NCBI GenBank assembly: GCA_032209605.1
Contig: JASFXZ010000009.1
Span: 16,975,553-17,039,552, forward strand
Source: Mactromeris polynyma
Taxonomy: Eukaryota > Mollusca > Bivalvia > Venerida > Mactridae
Direction: 5' to 3'
DNA: 64,000 bases
Each line of letters opens with the position of its first letter. Position 1 is the first letter of the stretch. The position numbers and the translations under genes were made by a program. Under the pieces are notes generated by a model. It did not search any database, had not been told where the DNA came from, and saw only the letters and a list, made by a program, of their open reading frames with translations. Positions 35,601 to 50,600 of this stretch are shown here, in pieces.

Positions 35601-38600
35601 GTCGAGAAACAGACATCTGATATTGAAACTGCGAAATTGCCAAAAGACGAAGAGGTTGCTGACAATGACTCAGTTATTGAGACAAAGCCCGAAACAGCTG
35701 AACTAATTTCTGCAGAAGCCGAAATATCTCACGAAGAAGGTAAGCAACAAGACTCAATTGTTCAAGAACAACAGTCTTCTGAAACCACAGACATTGACTC
35801 CACCGAAGATCGAAAGGACGTATTGAAAGAAACTTCTAAATCTGTTCATGCAGATGCAGCAGATGATGATCTCGAAAAGGCAATCCAAGTCACCGATGAA
35901 CATTCTGAGGTAACAAGTAATGAAGTGGTCGCAGAATCAGAAATCCTTACAGAGAATAAAGAAACAGAGGTTATCAAGGAAGCAGACGAGCAGGTCATTG
36001 ATACATCTGTAGATAAAGATCAAAGCGAAATAGCACCCAGTGAAGAACAAGTATCTCAAATAGAAGATAGTGATGAGAAACAAGACAAGGATGTTACATT
36101 ACTGATTCCCGCTATTGATGACAGTAGTGAAGTGACAGTTAGCAACGAATCTACTGCAGAAGAAACCACTACTGAAATGCAGGTCGAAGAACAGAAAGAA
36201 ATCTGCAAGGAAGATATCGAGGAAGATGAGAATGAACCCATTGCACCACAACAAGAAGCTGTAGATACTGAAAGCAGCATTCCAGTCGAGAAACAGACAT
36301 CTGATATTGAGACTGCGGAATCACCCAAATACGAAGAGGTTGCTGACAATGACTCAGCTATTGAGACAAAGCCCGAAACAGCTGAACCAATTTCTGAAGA
36401 TACCGAAATATCTCACGAAGACGGTAAGCAACAAGACTCAATTGTTCAAGAACAACAGTCTTCTGAAACCACAGACATTGACTCCACCGAAGATCAAAAG
36501 GACGTATTGAAAGAAACTTCTGAATCTGTTCATGAAGATGCAGCAGATGATGATCTCGAAAAGGCAATCCCAGTCACCGATGAACATTCTGAGGTAACAA
36601 GTAATGAAGTGGAAGCAGAATCAGAAATCCTTACAGAGAATAAAGAAACAGAGGTTATCAAGGAAGCAGACGAGCAGGTCATTGATACATCTGTAGATAA
36701 AGATCAAAGCGAAATAGCACCCAGTGAAGAACAAGTATCTCAAATAGAAGATAGTGACGAGAAACAAGACAAGGATGTTACATTACTGATTCCCGCTATT
36801 GATGACAGTAGTGAAGTGACAGTTAGCAACGAATCTACTGCAGAAGAAACCACTACTGAAATGCAGGTCGAAGAACAGAAAGAAATCTGCAAGGAAGATA
36901 TCGAGGAAGATGAGAATGAACCCATTGCACCACAACAAGAAGCTGTAGATACTGAAAGCAGCATTCCAGTCGAGAAACAGACATCTGATATTGAGACTGC
37001 GGAATCACCCAAATACGAAGAGGTTGCTGACAATGACTCAGCTATTGAGACAAAGCCCGAAACAGCTGAACCAATTTCTGAAGATACCGAAATATCTCAC
37101 GAAGACGGTAAGCAACAAGACTCAATTGTTCAAGAACAACAGTCTTCTGAAACCACAGACATTGACTCCACCGAAGATCAAAAGGACGTATTGAAAGAAA
37201 CTTCTGAATCTGTTCATGAAGATGCAGCAGATGATGATCTCGAAAAGGCAATCCCAGTCACCGATGAACATTCTGAGGTAACAAGTAATGAAGTGGTCGC
37301 AGAATCAGAAATCCTTACAGAGAATAAAGAAACAGAGGTTATCAAGGAAGCAGACGAGCAGGTCATTGATACATCTGTAGATAAAGATCAAAGCGAAATA
37401 GCACCCAGTGAAGAACAAGTATCTCAAATAGAAGATAGTGATGAGAAACAAGACAAGGATGTTACATTACTGATTCCCGCTATTGATGACAGTAGTGAAG
37501 TGACAGTTAGCAACGAATCTACTGCAGAAGAAACCACTACTGAAATGCAGGTCGAAGAACAGAAAGAAATCTGCAAGGAAGATATCGAGGAAGATGAGAA
37601 TGAACCCATTGCACCACAACAAGAAGCTGTAGATACTGAAAGCAGCATTCCAGTCGAGAAACAGATATCTGATATTGAGACTGCGGAATCACCCAAATAC
37701 GAAGAGGTTGCTGACAATGACTCAGCTATTGAGACAAAGCCCGAAACAGCTGAACCAATTTCTGAAGAAGCCGAAATATCTCACGAAGACGGTAAGCAAC
37801 AAGACTCAATTGTTCAAGAACAACAGTCTTCTGAAACCACAGACATTGACTCCACCGAAGATCAAAAGGACGTATTGAAAGAAACTTCTGAATCTGTTCA
37901 TGAAGATGCAGCAGATGATGATCTGGAAAAGGCAATCCCAGTCACCAATGAACATTCTGAGGTAACAAGTAATGAAGTGGTCGCAGAATCAGAAATCCTT
38001 ACAGAGAATAAAGAAACAGAGGTTATCAAGGAAGCAGACGAGCAGGTCATTGATACATCTGTAGATAAAGATCAAAGCGAAATAGCACCCAGTGAAGAAC
38101 AAGTATCTCAAATAGAAGATAGTGACGAGAAACAAGACAAGGATGTTACATTACTGATTCCCGCTATTGATGACAGTAGTGAAGTGACAGTTAGCAACGA
38201 ATCTACTGCAGAAGAAACCACTACTGAAATGCAGGTCGAAGAACAGAAAGAAATCTGCAAGGAAGATATCGAGGAAGATGAGAATGAACCCATTGCACCA
38301 CAACAAGAAGCTGTAGATACTGAAAGCAGCATTCCAGTCGAGAAACAGACATCTGATATTGAGACTGCGGAATCACCCAAATACGAAGAGGTTGCTGACA
38401 ATGACTCAGCTATTGAGACAAAGCCCGAAACAGCTGAACCAATTTCTGAAGATACCGAAATATCTCACGAAGACGGTAAGCAACAAGACTCAATTGTTCA
38501 AGAACAACAGTCTTCTGAAACCACAGACATTGACTCCACCGAAGATCAAAAGGACGTATTGAAAGAAACTTCTGAATCTGTTCATGAAGATGCAGCAGAT

Positions 38601-41600
38601 GATGATCTGGAAAAGGCAATCCCAGTCACCGATGAACATTCTGAGGTAACAAGTAATGAAGAGGTCGCAGAATCAGAAATCCTTACAGAGAATAAAGAAA
38701 CAGAGGTTATCAAGGAAGCAGACGAGCAGGTCATTGATACATCTGTAGATAAAGATCAAAGCGAAATAGCACCCAGTGAAGAACAAGTATCTCAAATAGA
38801 AGATAGTGATGAGAAACAAGACAAGGATGTTACATTACTGATTCCCGCTATTGATGACAGTAGTGAAGTGACAGTTAGCAACGAATCTACTGCAGAAGAA
38901 ACCACTACTGAAATGCAGGTCGAAGAACAGAAAGAAATCAGCAAGGAAGATATCGAGGAAGATGAGAATGAACCCATTGCACCACAACAAGAAGCTGTAG
39001 ATACTGAAAGCAGCATTCCAGTCGAGAAACATATATCTGATATTGAGACTGCGGAATCACCCAAATACGAAGAGGTTGCTGACAATGACTCAGCTATTGA
39101 GACAAAGCCCGAAACAGCTGAACCAATTTCTGAAGAAGCCGAAATATCTCACGAAGACGGTAAGCAACAAGACTCAATTGTTCAAGAACAACAGTCTTCT
39201 GAAACCACAGACATTGACTCCACCGAAGATCAAAAGGACGTATTGAAAGAAACTTCTGAATCTTTTCATGAAGATGCAGCAGATGATGATCTCGAAAAGG
39301 CAATCCCAGTCACCAATGAACATTCTGAGGTAACAAGTAATGAAGTGGTCGCAGAATCAGAAATCCTTACAGAGAATAAAGAAACAGAGGTTATCAAGGA
39401 AGCAGACGAGCAGGTCATTGATACATCTGTAGATAAAGATCAAAGCGAAATAGCACCCAGTGAAGAACAAGTATCTCAAATAGAAGATAGTGATGAGAAA
39501 CAAGACAAGGATGTTACATTACTGATTCCCGCTATTGATGACAGTAGTGAAGTGACAGTTAGCAATGAATCTACTGCAGAAGAAACCACTACTGAAATGC
39601 AGGTCGAAGAACAGAAAGAAATCTGCAAGGAAGATATCGAGGAAGATGAGAATGAACCCATTGCACCACAACAAGAAGCTGTAGATACTGAAAGCAGCAT
39701 TCCAGTCGAGAAACAGACATCTGATATTGAGACTGCGGAATCACCCAAATACGAAGAGGTTGCTGACAATGACTCAGCTATTGAGACAAAGCCCGAAACA
39801 GCTGAACCAATTTCTGAAGATACCGAAATATCTCACGAAGACGGTAAGCAACAAGACTCAATTGTTCAAGAACAACAGTCTTCTGAAACCACAGACATTG
39901 ACTCCACCGAAGATCAAAAGGACGTATTGAAAGAAACTTCTGAATCTGTTCATGAAGATGCAGCAGATGATGATCTCGAAAAGGCAATCCCAGTCACCGA
40001 TGAACATTCTGAGGTGACAAGTAATGAAGTGGTCGCAGAATCAGAAATCCTTACAGAGAATAAAGAAACAGAGGTTATCAAGGAAGCAGACGAGCAGGTC
40101 ATTGATACATCTGTAGATAAAGATCAAAGCGAAATAGCACCCAGCGAAGAACAAGTATCTCAAATAGAAGATAGTGATGATAAACAAGGCAAGGATGTTA
40201 CATTACTGATTCCTGCTATTGATGACAGTTGTGAAGTGACAGTTAGCAACGAATCTACTGCAGAAGAAACCACTACTGAAATGCAGGTCGAAGAACAGAA
40301 AGAAATCTGCAAGGAAGATATCGAGGAAGATGAGAATGAACCCATTGCACCACAACAAGAAGCTGTAGATACTGAAAGCAGCATTCCAGTCGAGAAACAG
40401 ACATCTGATATTGAGACTGCGGAATCACCCAAAGACGAAGAGGTTGCTGACAATGACACAGCTATTGAGACAAAGCCCGAAACAGCTGAACCAATTTCTG
40501 AAGAAGCCGAAATATCTCACGAAGACGGTAAGCAACAAGACTCAATTGTTCAAGAACAACAGTCTTCTGAAACCACAGACATTGACTCCACCGAAGTTCA
40601 AAAGGACGTTTTGAAAGAAACTTCTGAATCTGTTCATGAAGATGCAGCAGATGATGATCTCGAAAAGGCAATCCCAGTCACAGATGAACATTCTGAGGTA
40701 ACAAGTAATGAAGTGGTCGCAGAATCAGAAATCCTTACAGAGAATAAAGAAACAGAGGTTATCAAGGAAGCAGACGATCAGGTCATTGATACATCTGTAG
40801 ATAAAGATCAAAGCGAAATAGCACCCAGCGAAGAACAAGTATCACAAATAGAAGATAGTGATGAGAAACAAGACAAGGATGTTACATTACTGATTCCCGC
40901 TATTGATGACAGTAGTGAAGTGACAGTTAGCAACGAATCTACTGCAGAAGAAACCACTACTGAAATGCAGGTCGCAGAACAGAAAGAAATCTGCAAGGAA
41001 GATATCGAGGAAGATGAGAATGAACCCATTGCACCACAACAAGAAGCTGTAGATACTGAAGGCAGCATTCCAGTCGAGAATCAGACATCTGATATTGAGA
41101 CTGCGGAATCACCATTAGACGAAGAGGTTGCTGACAATGACTCAGTTATTGAGACAAAGTCCGAAACAGCTGAAATAATTTCTGAAGAAGCCGAAATATC
41201 TCACGAAGACGGTAAGCAACAGGATTCAATTGTTCAAGAACAACAGTCTTCTGAAACCGCAGATATTGACTCCACCGAAGATCAAAATGACGTATTGAAA
41301 GAAACGTTTGAATCTGTTCATGAAGATGCAGCAGATGATGATCTCGAAAAGGCAATCCCAGTCACCGATGAACATTCTGAGGTAACAAGTAATGAAGTGG
41401 TCGCAGAATCAGAAATCCTTACAGAGAATAAAGAAACAGAGGTTATCAAGGAAGCAGACGAGCAGGTCATTGAAACATCTGTATATAAAGATCAAAGCGA
41501 AATAGCACCCAGTGAAGAACAAGAGTCTCATGTAGAAGATATTGATGATAAACAAGACAAGGATGTTACATTACTGATTCCCGCTATTGATCACAGTAGT

Positions 41601-44600
41601 GAAGTGACAGTTAGCAACGAATCTACTGCAGAGGAAACCACTACTGTAATGCAGGTCGCAGAACAGAAAGAAATCTGCAAGGAAGATATCGAGGAAGATG
41701 AGAATGAACCCATTGCACCACAACAAGAAGCTGTAGATACCGAAAGCAGCATTCCAGTCGAGAAACAGACATCTGATATTGAGACTGCGGAATCACCCAA
41801 AGACGAAGAGGTTGCTGACAATGACTCAGTTATTGAGACACAGCCCGAAACAGCTGAAATTATTTCTGAAGAAGCCGAAATATCTCACGAAGACGGTAAG
41901 CAACAAGACTCAATTGTTCAAGAACAACAGTCATCTGAAACCACAAAAATTGGTACACAGGAGTACCGACCAAAAATCGAAGAGAATATACTGTATGGTC
42001 CTGCATGTGAACCGACAGAATCCATACCTGCTGACAATATCTTTAGTCAATATGAATCAGTTTCTTACAACAATGACACAGCTTTAGCTGTAAAAGTTGA
42101 AAGTGACTTTCAACAAATAGAATCATTTCAAGAAAACGACAAAAATTCATATATAGACGATCAAAGAAGATATAATAAACAAACGATGGATGATCTTAGT
42201 GCAAACGAATGTGAAAAAGAGTTAGAAAAAGGGACAGATTTACGTCAAATTATAGATAAAACTATCATTCATGCACAAATACATGATGCCGTACAAAATG
42301 CCATAAAGCAGACCAATATAGAAGACGAGCTCAGAGAAGCAATTTCGAAAGCAGGAATAAAAGACGAAGTTCAGAAGGGAATTCAACAAGCAGGAATAAA
42401 TGAAGAAATCAAAAGAGCACTAGAAGAGGAAAATATTGGAAAACAAATTACTACAGCTATTGACAAAGTCAACTTGGAAGAAAAGATCAATGCAGCAATA
42501 GAGGCCGCCGGAATAGACAACGAAGTACGAAAAGCCGTTCAAAGCGCTGGCATATACGACGAAATTGATAAGGCAATAAAGCAGTCTCAATTCGATGAAT
42601 TAGTAAAATCAGCCATTGACAACGCTGGTATACAAGATAAAGTACACGAAGCAATTCAGAGTGCAAGAATTAAAGACGATGTCAATAAGGCAGTCATGGA
42701 AGCGGGAATTAAAGATCAGGTCCAAAAGGCAGTGCATGAAGCAGGAATTCAAGAAGAAGTCAATATGGCCATTAAAGAAGCTGGTTTATATGAAATGGTA
42801 AGGGAGATCAATGAAAGGCAAAACGAAATTCCTGACAAACATAGAAGACAACAAGATGAAGAAGCGACAGTAAGCAACGAATCTACTGCAGAAGAAACCA
42901 CTACTGTAATGCAGGATGTAGAACAGAAAGATATCTGCAAGGAAGATATCGAAGAAGATGAGAATGAACCCATTGCACCACAACAAGAAGCTGTAGATAC
43001 CGAAAGCAGCATTCCAGTGGATAACATGACATCTGATATTGAAACTGCGGAATCACCCAAAGACGAAGAAGTTACTGACAATGACTCAGTTATTGAGACA
43101 AAGCCCGAAACAGCTGAAATAATTTCTGAAGAAGTCGAAATATCTCACGAAGACGGTAAGCAACAAGACTCAATTGTTCAAGAACAACAGTCTTCTGAAA
43201 CCACAGATATTGACTCCACCGAAGATCAAAAGGATGTATTGAAAGAAACTTCTGAACCTGTTCATGAAGATGCAGCAGATGATGATCTCGAAAAGGCAAT
43301 CCCAGTCACCGATGAACATTCTGAGGTAACAAGTAATGAAGTGGTCGCAGAATCAGAAATCCTTACAGAGAATAAAGAAACAGAGGTTATCAAGGAAGCA
43401 GACGAGCAGGTCATTGATACATCTGTAGATAAAGATCAAAGCGAAATAGCACCCAGTGAAGAACAAGTATCTCAAATAGAAGATAGTGATGAGAAACAAG
43501 ACAAGAATATTTCATTACTGATTCCCGCTATTGATGACAGTAGTGAAGTGACAGTTAGCAACGAATCTACTGCAGAAGAAACCACTACTGAAATGCAGGT
43601 CGAAGACCAGAAAGAAATCTGCAAGGAAGATATCGAGGAAGATGAGAATGAACCCATTGCACCACAACAAGAAGCTGTAGATACTGAAAGCAGCATTCCA
43701 GTCGAGAAACAGACATCTGATATTGAGACTGTGGAATCACCCAAAGACGAAGGGGTTGCTGACAATGATTCAGTTATTGAGACAAAGCCCGAAACAGCTG
43801 AACTAATTTCTGAAGAAGCCGAAATATCTCACGAAGACGGTAAGCAACAAGACTCAATTGTTCAAGAACAACAGTCTTCTGAAAGCACAGACATTGACTC
43901 CACCGAAGATCAAAAGGATGTACATGTATTGAAAGAAACTTCTGAATCTGTTCATAAAGATTCAGCAGATGATGATCTCGAAAAGGCAATCCCAGTCACC
44001 GATGAACATTCTGAGGTAACAAGTAATGAAGTGGTCGCAGAATCAGAAATCCTTACAGAGAATAAAGAAACAGAGGTTATCAAGGAAGCAGACGATCAGG
44101 TCATTGATACATCTGTAGATAAAGATCAAAGCGAAATAGCACCCAGCGAAGAACAAGTATCTCAAATAGAAGATAGTGATGAGAAACAAGACAAGGATAT
44201 TACATTACTGATTCCCGCTATTGATGATAGTAGTGAAGTGACAGTTAGCAACGAATCTACTGCAGAAGAAACCACTACTGAAATGCAGGTCGAAGAACAG
44301 AAAGAAATCAGCAAGGAAGATATCGAGGAAGATGAGAATGAACCCATTGCACCACAACAAGAAGCTGTAGATACCGAAAGCAGCATTCCAGTCGAGAAAC
44401 AGACATCTGATATTGAGACTGCGGAATCACCCAAAGACGAAGAGGTTGCTGACAATGACTCAGTTAATGAGACAAAGCCCGAAACAGCTGAACTAATTTC
44501 TGAAGAAGCCGAAATATCTCACGAAGACGGTAAGCAACAAGACTCAATTGTTCAAGAACAACAGTCTTCTGAAACCACAGACATTGACTCCACCGAAGAT

Positions 44601-47600
44601 CAAAAGGATGTATTGAAAGAAACTTCTGAATCTGTTCATGAAGATGCAGCAGATGATGATCTCGAAAAGGCAATCCCAGTCACCGATGAACATTCTGAGG
44701 TAACAAGTAATGAAGTGGTCGCAGAATCAGAAATCCTTACAGAGAATAAAGAAACAGAGGTTATCAAGGAAGCAGACGAGCAGGTCATTGATACATCTGT
44801 AGATAAAGATCAAAGCGAAATAGCACCCAGCGAAGAACAAGTATCTCAAATAGAAGATAGTGATGAGAAACAAGACAATGATGTTACATCACTGATTCCC
44901 ACTATTGATGACAGTAGTGAAGTGACAGTTAGCAACGAATCATCTGCAGAAGAAACCACTACTGAAATGCAGGTCGAAGAACAGAAAGAAATCAGCAAGG
45001 AAGATATCGAGGAAAATGAGAATGAACCCATTGCACCACAACAAGAAGCTGTAGATACTGAAAGCAGCATTCCAGTCGAGAAACAGACATCTGATATTGA
45101 GACTGCGGAATCACCCAAAGACGAAGAGGTTGCTGACAATGACTCAGTTAATGAGACAAAGCCCGAAACAGCTGAACTAATTTCTGAAGAAGCCGAAATA
45201 TCTCACGAAGACGGTAAGCAACAAGACTCAATTGTTCAAGAACAACAGTCTTCTGAAACCACAGACATTGACTCCACCGAAGATCAAAAGGATGTATTGA
45301 AAGAAACTTCTGAATCTGTTCATGAAGATGCAGCAGATGATGATCTCGAAAAGGCAATCCCAGTCACCGATGAACATTCTGAGGTAACAAGTAATGAAGT
45401 GGTCGCAGAATCAGAAATCCTTACAGAGAATAAAGAAACAGAGGTTATCAAGGAAGCAGACGAGCAGGTCATTGATACATCTGTAGATAAAGATCAAAGC
45501 GAAATAGCACCCAGCGAAGAACAAGTATCTCAAATAGAAGATAGTGATGAGAAACAAGACAAGGATGTTACATTACTGATTCCCGCTATTGATGACAGTA
45601 GTGAAGTGACAGTTAGCAACGAATCTACTGCAGAAGAAACCACTACTGAAATGCAGGTCGAAGAACAGAAAGAAATCAGCAAGGAAGATATCGAGGAAGA
45701 TGAGAATGAACCCATTGCACCACAACAAGAAGATATAGATACTGAAAGCAGCATTCCAGTCGAGAAACAGACATCTGATATTGAGACTGCGGAATCACCC
45801 AAAGATGAAGAGGTTGCTGACAATGACTCAGTTAATGAGACAAAGCCCGAAACAGCTGAACTAATTTCTGAAGAAGCCGAAATATCTCACGAAGACGGTA
45901 AGCAACAAGACTCAATTGTTCAAGAACAACAGTCTTCTGAAACCACAGACATTGACTCCACCGAAGATCAAAAGGATGTATTGAAAGAAACTTCTGAATC
46001 TGTTCATGAAGATGCAGCAGATGATGATCTCGAAAAGGCAATCCCAGTCACCGATGAACATTCTGAGGTAACAAGTAATGAAGTGGTCGCAGAATCAGAA
46101 GTCCTTACAGAGAATAAAGAAACAGAGGTTATCAAGGAAGCAGACGAGCAGGTCATTGATACATCTGTAGATAAAGATCAAAGCGAAATAGCACCCAGCG
46201 AAGAACAAGTATCTCAAATAGAAGATAGTGATGAGAAACAAGACAAGGATGTTACATTACTGATTCCCGCTATTGATGACAGTAGTGAAGTGACAGTTAG
46301 CAACGAATCTACTGCAGAAGAAACCACTACTGAAATGCAGGTCGAAGAACAGAAAGAAATCAGCAAGGAAGATATCGAGGAAGATGAGAATGAACCCATT
46401 GCACCACAACAAGAAGCTGTAGATACTGAAAGCAGCATTCCAGTCGAGAAACAGACATCTGATATTGAGACTGCGGAATCACCCAAAGACGAAGAGGTTG
46501 CTGACAATGACTCAGTTATTGAGACAAAGCCCGAAACAGCTGAACTAATTTCTGAAGAAGCCGAAATATCTCACGAAGACGGTAAGCAACAAGACTCAAT
46601 TGTTCAAGAACAACAGTCTTCTGAAACCACAGACATTAACTCCACCGAAGATCAAAAGGATGTATTGAAAGAAACTTCTGAATCTGTTCATGAAGATGCA
46701 GCAGATGATGATCTCGAAAAGGCAATCCCAGTCACCGATGAACATTCTGAGGTAACAAGTAATGAAGTGGTCGCAGAATCAGAAATCCTTACAGAGAATA
46801 AAGAAACAGAGGTTATCAAGGAAGCAGACGAGCAGGTCATTGATACATCTGTAGATAAAGATCAAAGCGAAATAGCACCCAGCGAAGAACAAGTATCTCA
46901 AATAGAAGATAGTGATGAGAAACAAGACAAGGATGTTACATTACTGATTCCCGCTATTGATGACAGTAGTGAAGTGACAGTTAGCAACGAATCTACTGCA
47001 GAAGAAACCACTACTGAAATGCAGGTCGAAGAACAGAAAGAAATCAGCAAGGAAGATATCGAGGAAGATGAGAATGAACCCATTGCACCACAACAAGAAG
47101 CTGTAGATACTGAAAGCAGCATTCCAGTCGAGAAACAGACATCTGATATTGAGACTGCGGAATCACCCAAAGACGAAGAGGTTGCTGACAATGACTCAGT
47201 TAATGAGACAAAGCCCGAAACAGCTGAACTAATTTCTGAAGAAGCCGAAATATCTCACGAAGACGGTAAGCAACAAGACTCAATTGTTCAAGAACAACAG
47301 TCTTCTGAAACCACAGACATTGACTCCACCGAAGATCAAAAGGATGTATTGAAAGAAACTTCTGAATCTGTTCATGAAGATGCAGCAGATGATGATCTCG
47401 AAAAGGCAATCCCAGTCACCGATGAACATTCTGATGTAACAAGTAATGAAGTGGTCGCAGAATCAGAAATCCTTACAGAGAATAAAGAAACAGAGGTTAT
47501 CAAGGAAGCAGACGAGCAGGTCATTGATACATCTGTAGATAAAGATCAAAGCGAAATAGCACCCAGCGAAGAACAAGTATCTCAAATAGAAGATAGTGAT

Positions 47601-50600
47601 GAGAAACAAGACAAGGATGTTACATTACTGATTCCCGCTATTGATGACAGTAGTGAAGTGACAGTTAGCAACGAATCTACTGCAGAAGAAACCACTACTG
47701 AAATGCAGGTCGAAGAACAGAAAGAAATCAGCAAGGAAGATATCGAGGAAGATGAGAATGAACCCATTGCACCACAACAAGAAGATATAGATACTGAAAG
47801 CAGCATTCCAGTCGAGAAACAGACATCTGATATTGAGAATGCGGAATCACCCAAAGATGAAGAGGTTGCTGACAATGACTCAGTTAATGAGACAAAGCCC
47901 GAAACAGCTGAACTAATTTCTGAAGAAGCCGAAATATCTCACGAAGACGGTAAGCAACAAGACTCAATTGTTCAAGAACAACAGTCTTCTGAAACCACAG
48001 ACATTGACTCCACCGAAGATCAAAAGGATGTATTGAAAGAAACTTCTGAATCTGTTCATGAAGATGCAGCAGATGATGATCTCGAAAAGGCAATCCCAGT
48101 CACCGATGAACATTCTGAGGTAACAAGTAATGAAGTGGTCGCAGAATCAGAAATCCTTACAGAGAATAAAGAAACCGAGGTTATCAAGGAAGCAGACGAG
48201 CAGGTCATTGATACATCTGTGGATGAAGATCAAAGCGAAATAGCACCCAGCGAAGAACAAGTATCTCAAATAGAAGATAGTGATGAGAAACAAGACAAGG
48301 ATGTTACATTACTGATTCCCGCTATTGATGACAGTAGTGAAGTGACAGTTAGCAACGAATCTACTGCAGAAGAAACCACTACTGAAATGCAGGTCGAAGA
48401 ACAGAAAGAAATCAGCAAGGAAGATATCGAGGAAGATGAGAATGAACCCATTGCACCACAACAAGAAGCTGTAGATACTGAAAGCAGCATTCCAGTCGAG
48501 AAACAGACATCTGATATTGAGACTGCGGAATCACCCAAAGACGAAGAGGTTGCTGACAATGACTCAGTTATTGAGACAAAGCCCGAAACAGCTGAACTAA
48601 TTTCTGAAGAAGCCGAAATATCTCACGAAGACGGTAAGCAACAAGACTCAATTGTTCAAGAACAACAGTCTTCTGAAACCACAGACATTGACTCCACCGA
48701 AGATCAAAAGGATGTATTGAAAGAAACTTCTGAATCTGTTCATGAAGATGCAGCAGATGATGATCTCGAAAAGGCAATCCCAGTCACCGATGAACATTCT
48801 GAGGTAACAAGTAATGAAGTGGTCGCAGAATCAGAAATCCTTACAGAGAATAAAGAAACAGAGGTTATCAAGGAAGCAGACGAGCAGGTCATTGATACAT
48901 CTGTAGATAAAGATCAAAGCGAAATAGCACCCAGCGAAGAACAAGTATCTCAAATAGAAGATAGTGATGAGAAACAAGACAAGGATGTTACATTACTGAT
49001 TCCCGCTATTGATGACAGTAGTGAAGTGACAGTTAGCAACGAATCTACTGCAGAAGAAACCACTACTGAAATGCATGTCGAAGAACAGAAAGAAATCAGC
49101 AAGGAAGATATCGAGGAAGATGAGAATGAACCCATTGCACCACAACAAGAAGCTGTAGATACTGAAAGCAGCATTCCAGTCGAGAAACAGACATCTGATA
49201 TTGAGACTGCGGAATCACCCAAAGACGAAGAGGTTGCTGACAATGACTCAGTTATTGAGACAAAGCCCGAAACAGCTGAACTAATTTCTGAAGAAGCCGA
49301 AATATCTCACGAAGACGGTAAGCAACAAGACTCAATTGTTCAAGGACAACAGTCTTCTGAAACCACAGACATTGACTCCACCGAAGATCAAAAGGATGTA
49401 TTGAAAGAAACTTCTGAATCTGTTCATGAAGATGCAGCAGATGATGATCTCGAAAAGGCAATCCCAGTCACCGATGAACATTCTGAGGTAACAAGTAATG
49501 AAGTGGTCGCAGAATCAGAAATCCTTACAGAGAATAAAGAAACAGAGGTTATCAAGGAAGCAGACGAGCAGGTCATTGATACATCTGTAGATAAAGATCA
49601 AAGCGAAATAGCACCCAGCGAAGAACAAGTATCTCAAATAGAAGATAGTGATGAGAAACAAGACAATGATGTTACATTACTGATTCCCGCTATTGATGAC
49701 AGTAGTGAAGTGACAGTTAGCAACGAATCTACTGCAGAAGAAACCACTACTGAAATGCAAGTCGAAGAACAGAAAGAAATCAGCAAGGAAGATATCGAGG
49801 AAGATGAGAATGAACCCATTGCACCACAACAAGAAGCTGTAGATACTGAAAGCAGCATTCCAGTCGAGAAACAGACATCTGATATTGAGACTGCGGAATC
49901 ACCCAAAGACGAAGAGGTTGCTGACAATGACTCAGTTAATGAGACAAAGCCCGAAACAGCTGAACTAATTTCTGAAGAAGCCGAAATATCTCACGAAGAC
50001 GGTAAGCAACAAGACTCAATTGTTCAAGAACAACAGTCTTCTGAAACCACAGACATTGACTCCACCGAAGATCAAAAGGATGTATTGAAAGAAACTTCTG
50101 AATCTGTTCATGAAGATGCAGCAGATGATGATCTCGAAAAGGCAATCCCAGTCACCGATGAACATTCTGAGGTAACAAGTAATGAAGTGGTCGCAGAATC
50201 AGAAATCCTTACAGAGAATAAAGAAACAGAGGTTATCAAGGAAGCAGACGAGCAGGTCATTGATACATCTGTAGATAAAGATCAAAGCGAAATAGCACCC
50301 AGCGAAGAACAAGTATCTCAAATAGAAGATAGTGATGAGAAACAAGACAATGATGTTACATTACTGATTCCCGCTATTGATGACAGTAGTGAAGTGACAG
50401 TTAGCAACGAATCTACTGCAGAAGAAACCACTACTGAAATGCAAGTCGAAGAACAGAAAGAAATCAGCAAGGAAGATATCGAGGAAGATGAGAATGAACC
50501 CATTGCACCACAACAAGAAGCTGTAGATACTGAAAGCAGCATTCCAGTCGAGAAACAGGCATCTGATATTGAGACTGCGGAATCACCCAAAGACGAAGAG

